Under the pieces are notes generated by a model. It did no database searches. It worked only from the letters and a program-made list of their open reading frames with translations, and had not been told where the DNA came from. This document shows, in pieces, positions 60,943-64,000 of a stretch of DNA of 64,000 nt. Where the stretch lies: assembly GCF_023715465.1 (NCBI RefSeq), contig NZ_JAMBOE010000014.1:1-64000 (forward strand). Direction: 5' to 3'. Made by a program: the position numbers and the translations under genes. How positions within the stretch are numbered: the first letter of the stretch is position 1; every line of letters starts with the position of its first letter. Source of the DNA: Paenibacillus macerans (lineage in GTDB: Bacteria > Bacillota > Bacilli > Paenibacillales > Paenibacillaceae).

Positions 60943-62676
60943 ATGGTAAAGAGGAGAAATGTGTGGTCGGTTTTGCTTATTTTATCGCTGGTCGGAATCT
61001 TGTTTACGGGCTGCAGCACGAGCAACACAGCTTCCAATAAGCCTGCGCCCGAGAACACGACGCCAACTGAAAATACGTCTGAACCCGGAACGGATAAGGC
61101 AGCCGGTGAACCGGTGGACGGCGGAACGATTACGATCAGTTCGTTCTCGGATATTGTCAATGTAAATCCGATATTTTTTAATGACACGGCCTCGGGTGAT
61201 GTGGTGCAGTTTATTTTCGCCAAATTGTATGACTTGGACCGGGAAGGAAATGTCGCTGCCGAACCTTGGTCGTTGGCTGCGGAACTTCCGCAAATTTCTG
61301 AGGACAGCAAAACGTACACCGTGAAGCTGAAAGATACGGCAAAGTGGAGCGACGGGCAGCCGGTCACCGCGGACGATGTCATTTATACGATCGATACGAT
61401 CCGCAATCCGGATACAGGGGCTCCCGGAATCGGGCTGTATGATAAAGTCGACAAAATGGAAAAGGTCGATGACCATACCGTGAATATTACGCTGAAGCAG
61501 GTTTATGCTCCATTCCAGTATTCGCTGGTCCAACAATTGGTTCCGGCCCATGTCTTGAAAGATGTTCCGGTGAAGGAACTGCAGAAGAACGCCTACGGAA
61601 CCGATCCGGCCAAAACGGTCACAAGCGGGCCCTGGAAGTGGACGGCATGGAAACAGGGGGAAAGCCATACGCTGGATGCGGATCCGAACTATTGGGGAGC
61701 GATAAAACCGCATATCGCTCAAGTCATTTACAAAATTTACGCCGATCAGAACACCGAAGTACAGGCGCTGCTGAAAGGCGATACGGATCAAATCGGTGCT
61801 ATTCCGGTGACCCAGGTGGAAGCTGTAAAAGCGAACAAGGATATTGCGATCATCCAAAAACCGGGAGCTCAGTACGAATACATCCAATTTAACTTTGAAC
61901 CGAAAAACTTCCCGGGTAATTACGGACTGTTTGCAGGGCAAAAGACGAGACAGGCGATCGCGTATGCCCTGAACCGCCAAGGCATGGTCGATAACGTGCT
62001 GAAGGGTGTTGGTGCGTTGATGAACGCGCCATTCCTGCCGGATACGTGGGCAGACCCGAAAGACGCGGCCGTGAATTATCCCTATGATTCGGAAAAGGCC
62101 AAACAGCTGCTGGCCGAAGACGGATGGGTGGCCGGCAAGGACGGCATTCTCGAGAAGGACGGACACCGCTTCTCCTTTGAACTGCAGTACAATGCCGGGA
62201 ACAGCCGCCGCGAGCAGATCGCTGCGGTCATTCAACAAAATTTGAAAGATGTCGGCATTGAAGTGGTTCCAAAAGCAATCGACTTTGCGGCATGGATCGA
62301 CCAAAACGTAACGCCGGGCAAATACCAAGCGATCCTGCTCGGCTGGTCGCTAAATACGCCGGATCCGGATTCGGAGAACGTCTTCTCCTCCAAATACTTC
62401 CCGCCGACAGGCCAAAACAGCGGCTGGTACAAAAACGAGAAGCTGGATCAGCTGTGGGTGGACGGTTACTCGACGGTCGATCAGGCGGAGCGCCAGGCAA
62501 TTTATAAAGAAGTGGCCAAGGAGATTTCCACCGATTTGCCTTATGTGTTCCTGTATCAATATGGGCAAGCGATCGGAACGGGACCTCGCGTACATTGGGC
62601 GGAAGAAGACCGTCCGGAGCCGTCACTTGGTTACGGTCAATACTTCCATATCATCAAATGGTGGGTAACTGACTAG
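60943..62676 (+). CDS. peptide ABC transporter substrate-binding lipoprotein (OppA/DppA family)
   Basis: A 577-residue family-5 binding protein. The lipoprotein signal ends LFTGCSTS, and a Pro/Thr-rich tether leads to the SBP_bac_5 body (DTAKWSDGQPVTADDVIYTI; LNRQGMVDNVLKGVG; YQAILLGWSLNTPDPDSEN). It binds oligopeptides or a nickel/dipeptide-like ligand outside the cell. AAAGGAGG lies upstream. The permease genes follow directly. Confidence 0.94.
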   Translation: MVKRRNVWSVLLILSLVGILFTGCSTSNTASNKPAPENTTPTENTSEPGTDKAAGEPVDGGTITISSFSDIVNVNPIFFNDTASGDVVQFIFAKLYDLDREGNVAAEPWSLAAELPQISEDSKTYTVKLKDTAKWSDGQPVTADDVIYTIDTIRNPDTGAPGIGLYDKVDKMEKVDDHTVNITLKQVYAPFQYSLVQQLVPAHVLKDVPVKELQKNAYGTDPAKTVTSGPWKWTAWKQGESHTLDADPNYWGAIKPHIAQVIYKIYADQNTEVQALLKGDTDQIGAIPVTQVEAVKANKDIAIIQKPGAQYEYIQFNFEPKNFPGNYGLFAGQKTRQAIAYALNRQGMVDNVLKGVGALMNAPFLPDTWADPKDAAVNYPYDSEKAKQLLAEDGWVAGKDGILEKDGHRFSFELQYNAGNSRREQIAAVIQQNLKDVGIEVVPKAIDFAAWIDQNVTPGKYQAILLGWSLNTPDPDSENVFSSKYFPPTGQNSGWYKNEKLDQLWVDGYSTVDQAERQAIYKEVAKEISTDLPYVFLYQYGQAIGTGPRVHWAEEDRPEPSLGYGQYFHIIKWWVTD

Positions 62677-62793
62677 AAAAGACGGGTACGGGATATAGAA
62701 TCGCCGGAGGGGAAAGGGAGCACTCTCTTTCTCCTTCTCTTTAATGGAAAGGGTCCGGTGGTTCTATCGCTTGTTACCTCGGGAGGGTAAACA

Positions 62794-63765
62794 ATGACAG
62801 AATATCTGATCCGTCGTTTGCTGCAATCGGTGCTGGTCATTTTTTTGATTACGGTTGTCACCTTTTTGCTCATTCACGCGGCTCCGGGCGGTCCTACCCA
62901 AGTCATGCTGGCTCCGGGCTTGTCGCCGGAGACGTTTGAACAGCAGAAACGTAATCTTGGCCTGGATCAGCCAATTCCCGTCCAGTACGTTCGCTGGGTG
63001 GGGGACCTGCTGCGCGGCGACCTCGGTTATACGTTCAAAAATCATCTGCCGGTCGGGGATCTGCTGTGGCCGCGAATCGCTAATACACTGATTCTGATGG
63101 GGGCGGCCTGGCTGGTTACGCTCGTTATCGCTTTACCTTGGGGCATCTATAACAGTACGAAGGAGTACGGGTTGTCCGACCAGACCGCGTCCTTTATCTC
63201 TTATTTGGGGTTTGCCATGCCGACGTTCTGGTTCGGCATTTTGCTGCAGCAGTGGCTTTCCCTTGGCCTCGATTGGTTCCCGCTTTCGGACATGCACAGC
63301 CGCGGCAAGGAAGGCAGCATCACCGATTTATTTATGCATCTGGTGCTGCCGGTCTCGGTGCTGTCTTTGGGGTTCCTGGCTTCTTATATGAAATACGCGC
63401 GCGCGAGCATGCTTGAGGTGCTGGAGCAGGATTACATTCGCACCGCAAGGGCCAAAGGCGTCAAGGAACGCAAGGTGGTGTTCCGGCATGCGCTGCGCAA
63501 CGCGCTCATTCCAATCATCACGATCATCGGCCTGGACTTGCCGCTGTTGGTTGGCGGAGCCGCTTTGACGGAAAACGTGTTTAACTGGCCAGGCATGGGC
63601 CGGTTATATGTCGAGATGGCCACGGCGCGCGAATATTCCGTGCTGATGGCGATCACCATCGTCACCGCTGTCGTGGTTGTCATCGGCAGTCTGCTGGCGG
63701 ATATTTTGTATGCGATCGTGGATCCGCGGGTCAAATTGGGACAGAAGGGAGGAACGGCGGCATGA
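62794..63765 (+). CDS. peptide ABC transporter permease (OppB/DppB family)
   Basis: A 323-residue permease: a basic start, IRRLLQSVLVIFLITVVTFL as the first helix, six helices in all and the EAA loop (YIRTARAKGVKERKVVFRHA). GGGAGG precedes the ATG. Its stop overlaps the next permease gene by 4 bp. Confidence 0.95.
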   Translation: MTEYLIRRLLQSVLVIFLITVVTFLLIHAAPGGPTQVMLAPGLSPETFEQQKRNLGLDQPIPVQYVRWVGDLLRGDLGYTFKNHLPVGDLLWPRIANTLILMGAAWLVTLVIALPWGIYNSTKEYGLSDQTASFISYLGFAMPTFWFGILLQQWLSLGLDWFPLSDMHSRGKEGSITDLFMHLVLPVSVLSLGFLASYMKYARASMLEVLEQDYIRTARAKGVKERKVVFRHALRNALIPIITIIGLDLPLLVGGAALTENVFNWPGMGRLYVEMATAREYSVLMAITIVTAVVVVIGSLLADILYAIVDPRVKLGQKGGTAA

Positions 63766-64000
63766 GCGAGCTGAAAGTTCCGTATCCGTCCGGTCCTTCT
63801 CCGGAGCCGCCCATCCCGAAGCCGCCGGAGTCTTCTCTAACCAGCGGCAAAGCCGAGCCGGCGCATGCGTCCAAAAAGCCGCCCGGCCCATGGAGAACAC
63901 TCTGGAGCAAATTTTCGCATAATCCGTACGCGATGACGGGGCTGGGCGTGCTGTTGTTTTTCATTATCGCGGCTATATTGGCGCCGGTGATTTCAGGGTA
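63762..64000 (+). CDS. peptide ABC transporter permease (OppC/DppC family), cut by window edge
   Basis: The frame opens with ATGA overlap at 63762. The first 79 residues are seen: a long Pro-rich N-terminus (PSGPSPEPPIPKPPE), WSKFSHNPYAMTGLG typical of OppC_N, and the first helix LLFFIIAAILAPVI. The gene runs off the right edge. The Pro-rich lead is longer than usual. Confidence 0.9.
   Translation, partial: MSELKVPYPSGPSPEPPIPKPPESSLTSGKAEPAHASKKPPGPWRTLWSKFSHNPYAMTGLGVLLFFIIAAILAPVISG

Overview
The window is the replication-origin region of a Gram-positive, spore-forming bacterium. The order gyrA–gyrB–remB–recF–yaaA–dnaN–dnaA–oriC–rpmH–rnpA–yidC–jag–mnmE–mnmG–rsmG–noc–parA–parB–yyaC–rpsF–ssb–rpsR is the conserved Bacillales origin block. 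The moderate GC content, YesM/YesN two-component genes, sporulation genes (yyaC, a Spo0E-like gene) and the accessory gene types suggest Paenibacillus or a close relative. Genes left of oriC (about 27–29 kb) run leftward and most genes right of it run rightward, so transcription follows replication.

Left arm (1–28.7 kb, mostly minus strand). The left edge holds tandem promoters and the leader of an rRNA operon whose 16S gene lies outside the window, followed by an HD-GYP protein and gyrA. The gyrA–gyrB junction has been opened by two blocks of accessory DNA. One (5.3–17.1 kb) is a polysaccharide-use locus: two CUT1 permeases, a binding lipoprotein, a YesM/YesN sensor–regulator pair, a heparinase II/III-like protein, a GH88 unsaturated uronyl hydrolase and a DUF2264 protein. 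The other (17.1–22.1 kb) is flanked by a 69-bp exact direct repeat of the DNA just after gyrB. It holds a gyrB ghost, two tyrosine-recombinase remnants, and a cluster that looks like a peptide-controlled switch: an HTH–TPR (RRNPP-type) receptor overlapping a 37-codon propeptide gene, an AbrB-like protein with tandem HTH repeats, and a Spo0E-like phosphatase. gyrB, remB, recF, yaaA, dnaN and dnaA follow.

Origin (26.9–36.2 kb). A textbook unwinding module (AT-rich DNA, DnaA-trios, GC clamp, DnaA boxes) lies between dnaN and dnaA, and a second DnaA-box cluster lies upstream of dnaA. A C45 acyltransferase-like gene and a gluconate operon (gnd-type dehydrogenase, gntR, gntP, gntK, with two matching GntR-type operators) separate dnaA from rpmH. 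A DnaA-box pair remains beside rpmH.

Right arm (36.2–64 kb). Core translation, tRNA-modification and chromosome-segregation genes follow, with two parS sites, one in the loop of the rsmG terminator and one inside parB. Next come a SufS-like gene, DUF4446, yyaC, DUF3343, mscS, DUF951, glpP and tRNA-Ser(CGA). The 51–54 kb stretch is accessory: a type I toxin-like locus, a small repressor with duplicated operator sequence, a run of tiny genes and yjzC. A TetR–GH3–MFS cassette precedes rpsF–ssb–rpsR. The window ends with a secreted tandem CBM21 protein and a peptide ABC transporter cut by the right edge. Three copies of an undescribed 185-bp palindromic element with exact 50-bp periodicity lie at 29.3, 53.4 and 59.2 kb.
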